From assembly GCF_000153105.1 (NCBI RefSeq), contig NZ_CH672376.1, forward strand, positions 2,643,817-2,707,816: a stretch of DNA of 64,000 bases, written 5' to 3'. Of this stretch, positions 8,122-16,401 are shown piece by piece. The translations under genes and the position numbers were made by a program. Below the pieces are notes generated by a model, which saw only the letters and a list, made by a program, of their open reading frames with translations, made no database searches and was not told the origin of the DNA. This stretch comes from Blastopirellula marina DSM 3645 (GTDB lineage: Bacteria; Planctomycetota; Planctomycetia; Pirellulales; Pirellulaceae). Every line of letters begins with the position of its first letter. Position 1 is the first letter of the stretch.

Positions 8122-8657
8122 TGAACGAACCGGACGATTTGCGAAAGCCGAGCCTGAAGTCACAGGAGATCCCGACGATCGAATGTCGGCGGTGCGGCGC
8201 CGAAAATTATGCGAACGCCGTGCTGTGTTGGATTTGCCAGAGCCGACTGCATGAAGAAATTGGTAGCGACGCGAAGATGACGCGCGACAAGCCGGAGTTC
8301 GCCCAACAACCGAGCGGCGTCTACGCCAACTTACTGCTCTGTTTTTTGATACCGGCGCTGCTCGTAATTGGGATCGGACTGTTTTACCTGAACGTGACTT
8401 GGTTCGTCTATTTTGTCGTATTCATTAGTTTGCCATTGTTGGCGATCGCCGTCGGGCTGCGCCAAGCGCTGCTGAGTACGAATCAAGATATTCGTAGCGC
8501 CGGCGAAATTCTTACCCCGATATATCTGGTATTTCTGTCAGTTTTTGGGACGTTGGGAATCGTCGTGTTGGTGATTTTGGCGATTCTGGCATTGGTGTTC
8601 GGCTTTTTTGCGGCGCTGTTTGAAATGTGTACCAATATGTCAAATACGGGGAGATGA
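8121..8657 (+). CDS. Zinc-ribbon membrane protein, paralogue 3
   Basis: A 178-residue paralogue. The ribbon is CRRCGAEN ... CWICQSRL, followed by a linker and three to four hydrophobic spans. The chosen start overlaps the previous stop as TGATG; ATG 8112 in the same frame is also possible. A radical SAM gene begins 4 bp after the stop, so all three zinc-ribbon proteins are almost certainly made with that enzyme. A role in placing or assisting the enzyme or its lipid substrate at the membrane is a guess from position only. Confidence 0.78.
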   Translation: MNEPDDLRKPSLKSQEIPTIECRRCGAENYANAVLCWICQSRLHEEIGSDAKMTRDKPEFAQQPSGVYANLLLCFLIPALLVIGIGLFYLNVTWFVYFVVFISLPLLAIAVGLRQALLSTNQDIRSAGEILTPIYLVFLSVFGTLGIVVLVILAILALVFGFFAALFEMCTNMSNTGR

Positions 8658-8661
8658 TTTC

Positions 8662-10173
8662 GTGCTAAAACCACACGAGCTTTCGCGACGCGACTACATC
8701 GTGCTGGGCGTGACGCAAAGTCTCTGCCCCGAATGTCTGGCGGTCGTGCCGGCCAAGATCATCACCAAGGGAAACCGCGTCTATTTTCGCAAACGTTGCC
8801 CACAGCATGGCGAACGGGACGACTTTGTCTGTTCCGACGTCTCGCAGTACGATCAGCTGCAGTACAGCGTGCCAGGCAAAGTGCCGCATGCGTTTGGCGT
8901 GACGCCCGAGAAAGGGTGCCCGCTCGACTGCGGACTCTGCACCGAGCATGAGCAGCATAGCTGTATCGGATTGCTGGAGATCACGTCGAGCTGCAATCTC
9001 GAGTGCCCGATGTGCTATGCCGGCAGCGGACCCGGCGGCAAACACTTGAGCGTGGCGCAGTGTCAGGCCGCGATTGATCGGTTGGTCGAAGTCGAAGGTC
9101 GGCCAGAGGTGCTGCAACTTTCTGGCGGCGAGCCGACGATTCATCCCGATTTTGAAACGATCTTGGCCTACGCCTTATCGCAACCGATCGACTACGTGAT
9201 GATCAACACCAACGGAATCCGTTTGGCCCGCGATCCGCAGTTCGTAGAGCGATTGGCTCAGCACAAGGATCGAATCGAAATCTATCTGCAGTTCGACGGG
9301 TTCAGCGACGAGGCGTCGCTGCTGCTGCGCGGAGAATCGCTGGTCGAAACCAAACGGCAAGCGGTCGAGCGCTGCGGTGAAGCCGGCCTGCACGTCAATT
9401 TGGTCGCCACGCTGCAGACCGACGTCAATCAAGATCAGCTGGGCGCACTGGTCGATTTCTGCGTCGACAAGCCGTGGATTACTGGGCTCAGCCTGCAACC
9501 GGCGACCTACAGCGGTCGGCATGTGCTGCCGGAAGTTTTAGAACGCCGCATCACCTACCCGGACGTGATTCGCGAGATCGATGAACAAACGGCAGGCCGC
9601 TTCCGCCAAAGCGACTTCATGCCGCTGCCGTGTGCGCATCCAAATTGTCATCAGATGAGCTACGCCTATCGCTATCAGGGCAAGCTGATCCCGTTGATGC
9701 GATTCATCGACGCGACGCAGCATATCGATCTGCTGGCGAGCGGCATATCGTTCACGCGGCCCGCGGTGCGTGATCTGCTGGAGAGGTATCTGGCGCGGCA
9801 AGGTTGTTGCAGCAGCGGAAGCTGCGGACCAGCGACTCCGGCGGCCAGTGATGATCCGTTTGCCATCATTGAGCCAGCGGCGTGCGAGCCGGCGGAACTG
9901 GCGCTTTCGCCAGAGATGTTCTCGGATCCAGAAATCGGCGCCGCCGCTGTCGACTTTTTTACGAAGGCGATGCGACAAGAGCTAGGCGCCGGCGACGTCT
10001 TTCGCGTGATGGTTACTTCGTTTCTGGACGCCTACAACTTTGACGTTCGTCGTGTGATGAAGTGCTGCATCCATCATGTGCTGCCCAGCGGGCACTTGAT
10101 TCCGTTTTGCGCTTACAACGTGCTGTACCGCGATGGACACGTGCCGCTGCCGCCGCTCGATCGTGTTGTTTGA
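8662..10173 (+). CDS. Radical SAM enzyme of the MJ0619 / tetraether-lipid synthase (Tes)-like superfamily
   Basis: A 503-residue enzyme starting at GTG 8662 (GGAG upstream). The radical SAM cluster is CNLECPMC (Cys111, 115, 118). Before it lies a cysteine-rich head: Cys22/25 (CPEC), Cys46 in CPQHG, and GCPLDCGLCTEHEQHSC with Cys86/90/93/101. This layout (CPxC, CPxHG, GCPxDCGLCxxH, CNLxCPxCYA) is that of the family holding archaeal MJ0619, which methylates the pterin of tetrahydromethanopterin, and the Tes enzymes, which join lipid tails by C-C bonds. The C-terminal CIHHVLPSGHLIPFCAYN is also shared. Several Fe-S clusters are expected. The adjacent Lgt-like gene hints at lipid chemistry, whereas mfnB elsewhere in the window fits pterin chemistry; the substrate cannot be settled here. 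Confidence 0.85.
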   Translation: MLKPHELSRRDYIVLGVTQSLCPECLAVVPAKIITKGNRVYFRKRCPQHGERDDFVCSDVSQYDQLQYSVPGKVPHAFGVTPEKGCPLDCGLCTEHEQHSCIGLLEITSSCNLECPMCYAGSGPGGKHLSVAQCQAAIDRLVEVEGRPEVLQLSGGEPTIHPDFETILAYALSQPIDYVMINTNGIRLARDPQFVERLAQHKDRIEIYLQFDGFSDEASLLLRGESLVETKRQAVERCGEAGLHVNLVATLQTDVNQDQLGALVDFCVDKPWITGLSLQPATYSGRHVLPEVLERRITYPDVIREIDEQTAGRFRQSDFMPLPCAHPNCHQMSYAYRYQGKLIPLMRFIDATQHIDLLASGISFTRPAVRDLLERYLARQGCCSSGSCGPATPAASDDPFAIIEPAACEPAELALSPEMFSDPEIGAAAVDFFTKAMRQELGAGDVFRVMVTSFLDAYNFDVRRVMKCCIHHVLPSGHLIPFCAYNVLYRDGHVPLPPLDRVV

Positions 10174-10188
10174 CAGAGCACTGCCTCG

Positions 10189-10271
10189 CCAGCGCCAGCG
10201 AGGGAATGCCGTTGGCGCTACTCGGACGGTTTGAAGTGTTCCCTCGCTCGCTGGCGCTGGCGGGCTAGTGT
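10189..10271. repeat. Inverted repeat of the CTAGTGT family
   Basis: The gap between the radical SAM and Lgt-like genes holds two opposed arms: CGCCAGCGCCAGCGAGGGAA near 10189 and TTCCCTCGCTCGCTGGCGCT near 10240, the latter running on to CGGGCTAGTGT at 10261-10271. The terminal GGCTAGTGT is shared with copies near 44.7, 45.6, 47.4, 49.0 and 64.0 kb. Confidence 0.75.
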
Positions 10272-10326
10272 CCAATCGGTTTGGCAAAACGCAACTTCAA
10301 GACACGCTCACAACGGAACTCGGCGG

Positions 10327-11079
10327 ATGATGATCAACCCGACGTATATCGTGATCATGGCGACCGCGATCGTGCTGTGCAGTTTGCTGGTGCGGCGGTC
10401 GCAAAAAAAGTTGCCGCTGACGACCGAAGAAAAGTTCGGCCTCGGACTGGGAGGCTTTTGCGGTGCGATGATCGGCGCCAAGTTGCCTTTTGTCCTGTAC
10501 GACTTAGAAGGGCTCTGGAGCGGCGGCGCCTGGTTTGCACATGGCAAGACGATCGTCTGCGGGCTGGCCGGCGGTTATCTGGGGGTCGAAATCGCCAAGT
10601 GGATCATGCAGGTCCGGATCAAGACCGGCGACTCCTTCGCGGCGCCGGTTGCGTTCTCGATCGCGATCGGACGCTGGGGATGCTTCTTTGGCGGGTGTTG
10701 TTTTGGGACGCCGACTAACTTGCCGTGGGGCGTCGCGTTTCCCACGGCGCTTGAGGATCCGTTGGCGCTGCGTCATCCTACGCAGATCTATGAGAGTCTG
10801 TTTCACTTGACGATGGGCTGCGTGCTGCTGTGGCTGGGGCGAAAAGGTTGGTTTCGCGGCCAGTTGATGAAGCTTTATCTATTGACCTATCTCGGCTATC
10901 GTTTTTTGACCGAGATGATTCGGCCCGAACCGCGACTGTTTGTCGGATTGACCGCCTACCAGTGGGGCGCGATCGGTCTGGCGATCGTCTTTGTCTGGCT
11001 CTGGCGCCGCGATCAGGCGGTCTTGAATGCGGAGAGCGCACAAAAAGAGCCGCGTCCAGCGGACGCGGCTGCAGATTGA
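10327..11079 (+). CDS. Lgt-like (prolipoprotein diacylglyceryl transferase family) membrane protein
   Basis: A 250-residue protein with about six to seven membrane spans. The Lgt signature region appears in a divergent form: AIGRWGCFFGGCCFGTPT (Arg126) followed by the RHPTQIYES segment that contains the conserved His of Lgt, and a late YRFLTEMIRPEPR that matches the conserved R-x-x-x-E-x-x-R of the family. True Lgt moves diacylglyceryl from phosphatidylglycerol to a lipoprotein cysteine. The GRxGCFxGGCC form belongs to a divergent subfamily, so a different acceptor or lipid is possible. The pairing with the radical SAM enzyme upstream (153-bp gap with a repeat) supports a shared lipid pathway as a hypothesis. 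Its last codons contain the terminator of the convergent rho gene. Confidence 0.78.
   Translation: MMINPTYIVIMATAIVLCSLLVRRSQKKLPLTTEEKFGLGLGGFCGAMIGAKLPFVLYDLEGLWSGGAWFAHGKTIVCGLAGGYLGVEIAKWIMQVRIKTGDSFAAPVAFSIAIGRWGCFFGGCCFGTPTNLPWGVAFPTALEDPLALRHPTQIYESLFHLTMGCVLLWLGRKGWFRGQLMKLYLLTYLGYRFLTEMIRPEPRLFVGLTAYQWGAIGLAIVFVWLWRRDQAVLNAESAQKEPRPADAAAD
11042..11070 (-). terminator. Intrinsic terminator of rho, inside the 3' end of the Lgt-like gene
   Basis: A perfect 10-bp stem (AGCCGCGTCC, 11048-11057, with 11061-11070) and a 3-nt loop are followed on the minus strand by CTTTTT. It lies 30 bp past the rho stop but within the last dozen codons of the convergent plus-strand gene. Confidence 0.85.
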
Positions 11080-11099
11080 ACGTGCTAGGAGAGCGGCCG

Positions 11100-12425
11100 T
11101 TAGTGGCGACTCTGCGTTCCGGCAATCAGGCTGACAAATTCCAAGTTGCTCTTGTACTTGCCCAACTGACGCGTCAGTTGTTCCATCGCTTCGATATGAT
11201 GCATCGAAGTTAACGTGCGACGCAGCGCGATGACGGCCCCCAGGGTCCCTTCGTCGAGCAGCAGTTCTTCGCGACGCGTACCGGACTGCGAGATATCGAT
11301 CGCGGGCCAGACGCGACGGTCGGCCAGCTTGCGATCGAGCACCAGCTCCATGTTGCCGGTTCCTTTAAACTCTTGGAAGATGAGCTCATCCATGCGGCTG
11401 CCGGTGTCGATCAGCGCGGTGCCGACGATCGTCAGCGAGCCCCCTTCTTCGAAGGCGCGAGCGGTGGCGAACAGCTTTTTGGGGATGTCGAGCGCCTTGA
11501 TATTTACGCCGCCAGACATCGTGCCGCCGCTATCGCCGACCCATTTGTTGAACGCACGCGCCAGACGCGTGATCGAGTCGAGCAGCAAGAAGACGTCGTG
11601 TCCCATTTCGGAGAGACGCTTGCAGCGTTCGATCACCAACTGCGACAGCCGAACGTGACTTTCGACGTCACGATCCAAGCTGCTGGCGATCACTTCGCCG
11701 TTGATGTTGCGCTGCATGTCGGTGACTTCTTCCGGACGTTCGTCGATCAGAAGCACGATCAACTTGACGCCGGGATAGTTCGCCGCAATTCCCTTGCTGA
11801 GGTTTTGGATCAGCATCGTCTTGCCGGTTCGCGGCGGAGCGACGACCAGGGCGCGTTGACCCTTGCCGAGCGGAGTCAGCAAGTCGACGATGCGATTGGT
11901 GAGCGGACCCCCGTCAGTCTCGAGCTTTAAATGCTCGCGGGGATTGATCGGCGTCAGCTTATCGAACGGCGCGGTTACCGCATACTTTTCGGGCAGCATG
12001 CCGTCGACGTCCGATAGCTCACGTAGACGCGGGCCTTGGCCACGGCGAAAACGTTGCACCATGCCGCGAAGCATCAGACCTTCGCGAAGTTGATATTTTT
12101 CGATCATCGTGCCCGGCACGAAGGGATCGGTACGCTCGCGAGCGTAATTGTTTTCTGGGCTGCGGAGAAAACCATAGCCGTTGGGATGCATTTCGAGCAA
12201 GCCAAAGCCGGGTTCCAACGGAATCGGTTCGCCTGGTTCGAATTCTTCCTGCTCCAAATTGTTGCGTGGAACATTGGAGCTGGGGGCTGTAGCACGACGG
12301 TGGTTGGCGCCTCCGCCTTGGTTGCGACCGCGTGAGCGTCCGCCGCCTTGTTGCTGTCCGTCGTTCTGGCCTCCTCGACGCCGCCCGCCGCCTGAGCGAG
12401 AGCGGGCCTGCCTCTTTTTCGCCAT
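11100..12425 (-). CDS. rho: Transcription termination factor Rho
   Basis: A 441-residue RNA helicase that ends transcription. The N-terminal 50 residues are rich in Gly, Arg and Gln (GGGRRRGGQNDGQQQGGGRS), an RNA-binding extension common outside Proteobacteria. The RNA-binding cold-shock-like domain follows (FGLLEMHPNGYGFLRSPENN). The RecA-like motor has the Walker A box APPRTGKTMLIQNL, the LIDERPEEVTDM segment, Walker B FLLLDSITRLARAF and the late GTGNMELVLDR and DISQSGTRREELL motifs. It is about full length for the family. The start is ATG 12425; an in-frame GTG at 12434 would add three residues. The gene stands alone, with a long leader region upstream. Confidence 0.97.
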   Translation of the reverse strand: MAKKRQARSRSGGGRRRGGQNDGQQQGGGRSRGRNQGGGANHRRATAPSSNVPRNNLEQEEFEPGEPIPLEPGFGLLEMHPNGYGFLRSPENNYARERTDPFVPGTMIEKYQLREGLMLRGMVQRFRRGQGPRLRELSDVDGMLPEKYAVTAPFDKLTPINPREHLKLETDGGPLTNRIVDLLTPLGKGQRALVVAPPRTGKTMLIQNLSKGIAANYPGVKLIVLLIDERPEEVTDMQRNINGEVIASSLDRDVESHVRLSQLVIERCKRLSEMGHDVFLLLDSITRLARAFNKWVGDSGGTMSGGVNIKALDIPKKLFATARAFEEGGSLTIVGTALIDTGSRMDELIFQEFKGTGNMELVLDRKLADRRVWPAIDISQSGTRREELLLDEGTLGAVIALRRTLTSMHHIEAMEQLTRQLGKYKSNLEFVSLIAGTQSRH

Positions 12426-12434
12426 CGAAATCAC

Positions 12435-13389
12435 CTAAGTTGCGCGAAGCAAATCGAGATAGTAGAGAATGGAGCGCTGCATAGCGCCGCCTGTGTTATG
12501 CGTTGCAAACGATGGTCATTCCATTGTCGCTTGCGCAGCTTCCGTTTGGTTTGAATCAACGAAGATCGTATGAAACCGAAAGTATCAGAGTTAGCCGACT
12601 CTGCGGCGCGTCTGAAACGAGGGTTGAGAGGTTGCGAGGCTCATAAATGAACCCGGCGCCGCTCTCAGGGAGAATCGAATTGCACCGGACTTCAAGCGTC
12701 GCTGCGGATATCTTGTCCGCCGTCGTCGCTTGTGATGCACATGGCTTACGGCAAAGTCGCTTCAGACAGTTGAATTAACTGTACCGAAGGATCGATACCG
12801 CCACCGGTGATGGATAACTCACACGGTCCTATCGGCTCGTTCTAAGAGCCAGGGACTGAGGTCCTTCCCGCCCAATCAAAACTTCCGTCGCATTTGGCGA
12901 AATCGCCGCGGGGAAGGTTTCTTGAAACTGGTCTAGCAAGGTCGCCGTAGTGACAGCAAACGCTGTAACAGCCAAGACGATCGTTACAAAACCAAATCTC
13001 AAGAGCGTCTATGGTTTGCCGAACGCATACGCGAATGAGAAATCAACTATAAAACTTGAAGACTCGCGACCGCGTCGCCAAACTTCGCCCGCAGACATCT
13101 TAGACGATTGGGCGTGAGGGTTTATGCCGAGTTGGCATTCTTAAACCTTCGGCATCTTATCCACATTCTATCGGGCATGTCAAGCTATCATCGCCGTTCC
13201 ATCTGGGTGAAAAGGGAAAATTTGTTCGATTTCTTGTAGCCGCAAGCAGTTGTGACAAATCCCGTAACGTGCGAATTGGGAATTGATGGAAAAATCGTAC
13301 TTTTTGCTACGGTCGTTAAAGTCAACGTCCGATACCACAAAGGACTGTTGATTTTGGCTGGACTACGCTTGCTAGCGAAAGGCGCCGCA
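12435..13389. other. Long intergenic region between rho and the thioredoxin-YHS gene
   Basis: About 950 bp that must hold the promoters of both divergent genes. Apart from the small minus-strand frame at 12829-13002 I find no convincing gene. An open frame joins 13252 to the thioredoxin gene but its first 46 codons do not look like a protein. The long rho leader could be used for autogenous control, as in other bacteria; nothing specific is visible. Confidence 0.45.
12829..13002 (-). CDS. Possible 57-residue membrane peptide
   Basis: A short frame starting at TTG 13002, directly after an in-frame TAG. It begins with an ideal export or membrane segment (MRFGFVTIVLAVTAFAVTTA) and continues with TLLDQFQETFPAAISPNATE to a stop before the rho leader. 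The amino-acid pattern and third-position bias look coding. No Shine-Dalgarno sequence is seen and TTG is a weak start, so it may be a remnant of a longer gene. Not assigned to any family. Confidence 0.35.
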   Translation of the reverse strand: MRFGFVTIVLAVTAFAVTTATLLDQFQETFPAAISPNATEVLIGREGPQSLALRTSR

Positions 13390-14751
13390 ATGGGAGCGAA
13401 TCGCTCTATTTGGACCGTTATTCTTCTGCTGTCGATGGGCTCGGTTGCGAGCGCTCAGGAGGCGATGCCCTGGGCCGCTAGCCTGGATGCCGCCAAGCAG
13501 CTTGCTGCGCAGAGGAATCAATTGGTGATGATTCACTTCTGGGCGCCTAATTGTCCTCCCTGCCGCATGCTCGACGCGACTTTGTTTCGCGATCCGGACT
13601 TTGCTGCGCAGGTTTCGAAAGACTTTGTGCCGGTCAAAGTGAATGCGGCCGAAGAAACGCTGGTCGCCAATCAATACGGCGTCGATCGTTGGCCTCAAGA
13701 CGTGATCATTTTGCCCAGTGGACAGATGGTCTATCGCATGGTCAGCAAGCAGGAAAAAGAGAAAGACCAATACCTGGCGGTCTTGCACGGCGTCGCCGTG
13801 AAGACGGCCGGCATGGGACAACTCGCTTCTAGCGGCGGTCCTGATTCGCAGCCCGTTTCGTACCCCGGAGAAGCGGTCGCTCCTGCGGCCAGCTACTCTC
13901 GCTTTGGCGGCGCACCGCAAGCCGAAACCGCTGCGGCGCCTGCCGCTCAATCCCGGTTTGCCGCCCAGCCGCCTGCCTCTTCTTACGGCCAAGACAGCAC
14001 TCCGGTTCAGCCGGTTGCTCCGACGCAGTCTCGATTTGCAAGCAGTTCCAGTAATCCGAACGACACGGCCGCCGCCGCTCCGCAGCAACCCAGCGGTTAC
14101 GCCGCTGGACCTGGTCAGAGCGAATACGCGACCAACTCGACTCCTGCTCAGTCGCGTTTCGCTGCTCAGCCGAGCGGAGCTTCGTATGGAGGCGCCGCGC
14201 CGCAAAGCAATCAGCCGCCGGCTCAACCGGCTCTGCAAACGCAAGATCGTTTTGTCTCGCAGCAAGCGCCGCCTGCGGCCCAAAATCAATACGCTTCGCA
14301 ATCTGCTCCGCCGGCGACCGCAATGCCGCAGCCGAATCACTCGATTGCTCCGCAGGCACAGCCGGCTCCCCAGCAGCCGCAACAGCCGCAGTTCGCCCTC
14401 GACGGTTACTGCCCGGTCACGCTGGCGGAAGGGATGAAATGGCAAAAGGGAGACGCTCGTTGGGGCGCTGTCCACCAAGGTCGCGTTTATCTGTTCGCTT
14501 CGGATGCGGAGCAGCGGAAGTTTCTCGCGTCGCCGGATCGCTTTAGCCCGGTGCTATCGGGGAATGATCCGGTCGCTTACCTAGAGCAAGGTCGCTTGGT
14601 CGAAGGGGATCGTGCTCACGGTTTGACCTACAACGGCGTGCTCTATCTCTTCTCCAGCGAAGAGAGTTTGAAGACGTTCTGGGGATCGCCGCAGCGTTAC
14701 GCCGCTCAAGTGCAGCAAGCGATGCTGCGAAACTCGCAGCAATTGCGTTAG
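13390..14751 (+). CDS. Exported thioredoxin-fold protein with two C-terminal YHS-like domains
   Basis: A 453-residue secreted or periplasmic protein. A signal peptide ends near residue 23 (SVASAQ). The thioredoxin domain (about 30-145) has WAPNCPPC with Cys55 and Cys58, followed by VDRWPQDVI with the cis-Pro-like turn. Residues of about 160-330 are a Pro/Ala/Gln/Ser linker in which SRFA or close variants (QSRFAAQ, QSRFASS, QDRFVSQ) recur every 20-30 residues. The C-terminus carries two YHS-like modules (335-388 and 393-440; DGYCPVTL and GNDPVAYLEQG), which often bind metal. It may protect or reduce metal- or thiol-containing surface proteins. The start is chosen by the signal peptide; 46 further codons upstream are open but look non-coding. 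Confidence 0.88.
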   Translation: MGANRSIWTVILLLSMGSVASAQEAMPWAASLDAAKQLAAQRNQLVMIHFWAPNCPPCRMLDATLFRDPDFAAQVSKDFVPVKVNAAEETLVANQYGVDRWPQDVIILPSGQMVYRMVSKQEKEKDQYLAVLHGVAVKTAGMGQLASSGGPDSQPVSYPGEAVAPAASYSRFGGAPQAETAAAPAAQSRFAAQPPASSYGQDSTPVQPVAPTQSRFASSSSNPNDTAAAAPQQPSGYAAGPGQSEYATNSTPAQSRFAAQPSGASYGGAAPQSNQPPAQPALQTQDRFVSQQAPPAAQNQYASQSAPPATAMPQPNHSIAPQAQPAPQQPQQPQFALDGYCPVTLAEGMKWQKGDARWGAVHQGRVYLFASDAEQRKFLASPDRFSPVLSGNDPVAYLEQGRLVEGDRAHGLTYNGVLYLFSSEESLKTFWGSPQRYAAQVQQAMLRNSQQLR

Positions 14752-14770
14752 AACGCGACTGCTTGCAAAA

Positions 14771-16069
14771 CTAGATATCTTCCGCCGCCGGCTCAATCAC
14801 GCCGGCGGCTCTCATTTCTTGGGCCTTCTTGCGCAGCGTTTCGTAACGCTGACGATCTTGCGCATTCAGTTTGTTCGGTTCGATCTTCGAGAGAACCTGC
14901 AGCGCCTGGCCAGGACGAGAATCGGCGTCAATCAGCACATGGGCGATCCGCAATCGAACCGGAAATTGCCGAGCGCCTCCGCGGCGAACATATTCAATCA
15001 TCGCCGGCAATGCGTCACTGCTGCGTTTTTGTTTCAAATAGCCTTGGATGATCTCCAACAGGTCTTCTTCCGGGAGATGCCAGCTTGAGTTGGAATGTCC
15101 CAGTTTGAGATGTGCGCGGTAGGCCATCGCGGGATCTCCCCCCTCTTTCAAAATCTGGCGAATCTGCTGCAGACCAAGGAGCGTCGAGCGCTGCTGCGCC
15201 GCTTGCAGGCCGACCGCGTCGACCACTTCTTCACGCGGCGCGTCAGGGTTGCCAAAGTAGACGGTGAAGAAGTCGTAGTTCTCGCAATCGACCCATTTCT
15301 GGCGAACCATCACCGTGCCGACCGCCAGACCGATGCCCGCGCCAAAGACATGAAAGAAGCTGCTCGTGATCAGGCCTCCTTCGTCGGGGGAGTACGTGAA
15401 GTACATGATCAATAGTTCGATCACGATGCTGAAGGCGCAGTAGACCGAAATCGGCAGCGCAAACGACAGCGGTCGAAAGCCGAGCAGCAAAAAACAGTTC
15501 ACTTCGTTCATCGGCGCCCAGACCAGCGCCATCGCGATCAGGCCGAAAATAATCGCCGACGCTCCCAAGGAGTAACTCGGTACGTCATTGAACAAGAAGA
15601 GGAATTGCTCGATCCCGGATTGAAAAACGCCAATTCCCGCATAGAGGAGCAAGAATTTTTTCCAGCCGATCTTCCCTTCGATCAATGCGCCGAACGGCCA
15701 CAGGATCAGCATGTTGCCAAACAAGTGCCAGAAATCGGCATGCATAAAGTTGCCGGTTAGCCATTGCCAGGGTTTGATGCCGTCGCCGTAGTGCAGCGTA
15801 CGCCAGTCGAAGTCGGGGGACGCCGCCGTCTCTGTTGGAGCTGCGGGCTCGCCGCCGGCCAGATTGACAATTTCTTCCCATTCGTCGTCGCCGATCTCGC
15901 CTGCGTCGTGGGCTTCCTGCAGTCCTTCCCAGATAGCGGGAGGTAAATAGGTATGGTCGGGAACGTGAACCGGCCAGAGGAAAAGAAGCAGGACATTGAC
16001 GACGATTAACGAAGTCGTTGCGATCGGCGCATGATAAAGAGGTGCATCGGTCGAATAAGGGATGATCAT
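14771..16069 (-). CDS. Rhomboid-family intramembrane serine protease with C-terminal helical repeats
   Basis: A 432-residue membrane protease. The rhomboid core shows the L1-loop/TM2 signature GNFMHADFWHLFGNMLILW, the catalytic serine in LGASAIIFG (Ser171) and the catalytic histidine in SSFFHVFGAG (His239). It cleaves transmembrane proteins within the membrane. An unusual 60-residue insertion (residues 35-95, HTYLPP...DFDWRTLHYG) follows TM1. The last 150 residues are cytoplasmic helical repeats that resemble TPRs (EEDLLEIIQGYLKQKRSSDA, IAHVLIDADSRPGQALQVL). It converges with the thioredoxin-YHS gene, 20 bp apart. Confidence 0.92.
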   Translation of the reverse strand: MIIPYSTDAPLYHAPIATTSLIVVNVLLLFLWPVHVPDHTYLPPAIWEGLQEAHDAGEIGDDEWEEIVNLAGGEPAAPTETAASPDFDWRTLHYGDGIKPWQWLTGNFMHADFWHLFGNMLILWPFGALIEGKIGWKKFLLLYAGIGVFQSGIEQFLFLFNDVPSYSLGASAIIFGLIAMALVWAPMNEVNCFLLLGFRPLSFALPISVYCAFSIVIELLIMYFTYSPDEGGLITSSFFHVFGAGIGLAVGTVMVRQKWVDCENYDFFTVYFGNPDAPREEVVDAVGLQAAQQRSTLLGLQQIRQILKEGGDPAMAYRAHLKLGHSNSSWHLPEEDLLEIIQGYLKQKRSSDALPAMIEYVRRGGARQFPVRLRIAHVLIDADSRPGQALQVLSKIEPNKLNAQDRQRYETLRKKAQEMRAAGVIEPAAEDI

Positions 16070-16167
16070 GCGCGGAAATCGCTCTATCGAAAGGAAACTG
16101 CGTATCTCGCAGCATAAAAGCGATTGCGACGCGAATCAATCAATTACAAGCCGGCGACGACTCACAT

Positions 16168-16383
16168 TTATGGAAAGGTTAAAAAACTGATCGCCAAGAT
16201 CAGCATTAAAACGCCGATCACCGCCAGCAAAGTGCGCGACGAATTCCGTCCCCAGCGACGCTCGATCCAGGCGACCTTACGCAGTGCGAACGCATCGTCA
16301 TGATTCGCCCAGGCCGCCCAAATGGCGCTCAGGCCGATCGTCGCCGCAATGGCGAACATAAAAGGATTATGCGGAAGCTGCAT
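16168..16383 (-). CDS. Small two-span membrane protein
   Basis: A 71-residue protein with two hydrophobic spans (FMFAIAATIGLSAIWAAWA and LLAVIGVLMLILAISFLTF) separated by a basic loop (RKVAWIERRWGRNSSR). It is not assigned to a family. It lies 18 bp after glpK on the same strand and may be co-transcribed with glpD-glpK. Any link to glycerol use is unproven. Confidence 0.72.
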   Translation of the reverse strand: MQLPHNPFMFAIAATIGLSAIWAAWANHDDAFALRKVAWIERRWGRNSSRTLLAVIGVLMLILAISFLTFP

Positions 16384-16401
16384 AAAACTCTCCTTCTCTC
16401 G

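Noticed and set aside
13372..14478. 368-codon open frame opposite the thioredoxin-YHS gene
   Set aside because: Arg/Leu/Ser-rich antisense reading of the low-complexity linker; no start signal.
14784..14809. Terminator for the thioredoxin-YHS gene
   Set aside because: GCCGCCGGC/GCCGGCGGC forms a 9-bp stem, but it lies in rhomboid coding sequence and only a weak T-rich stretch follows; support is too thin for a call.
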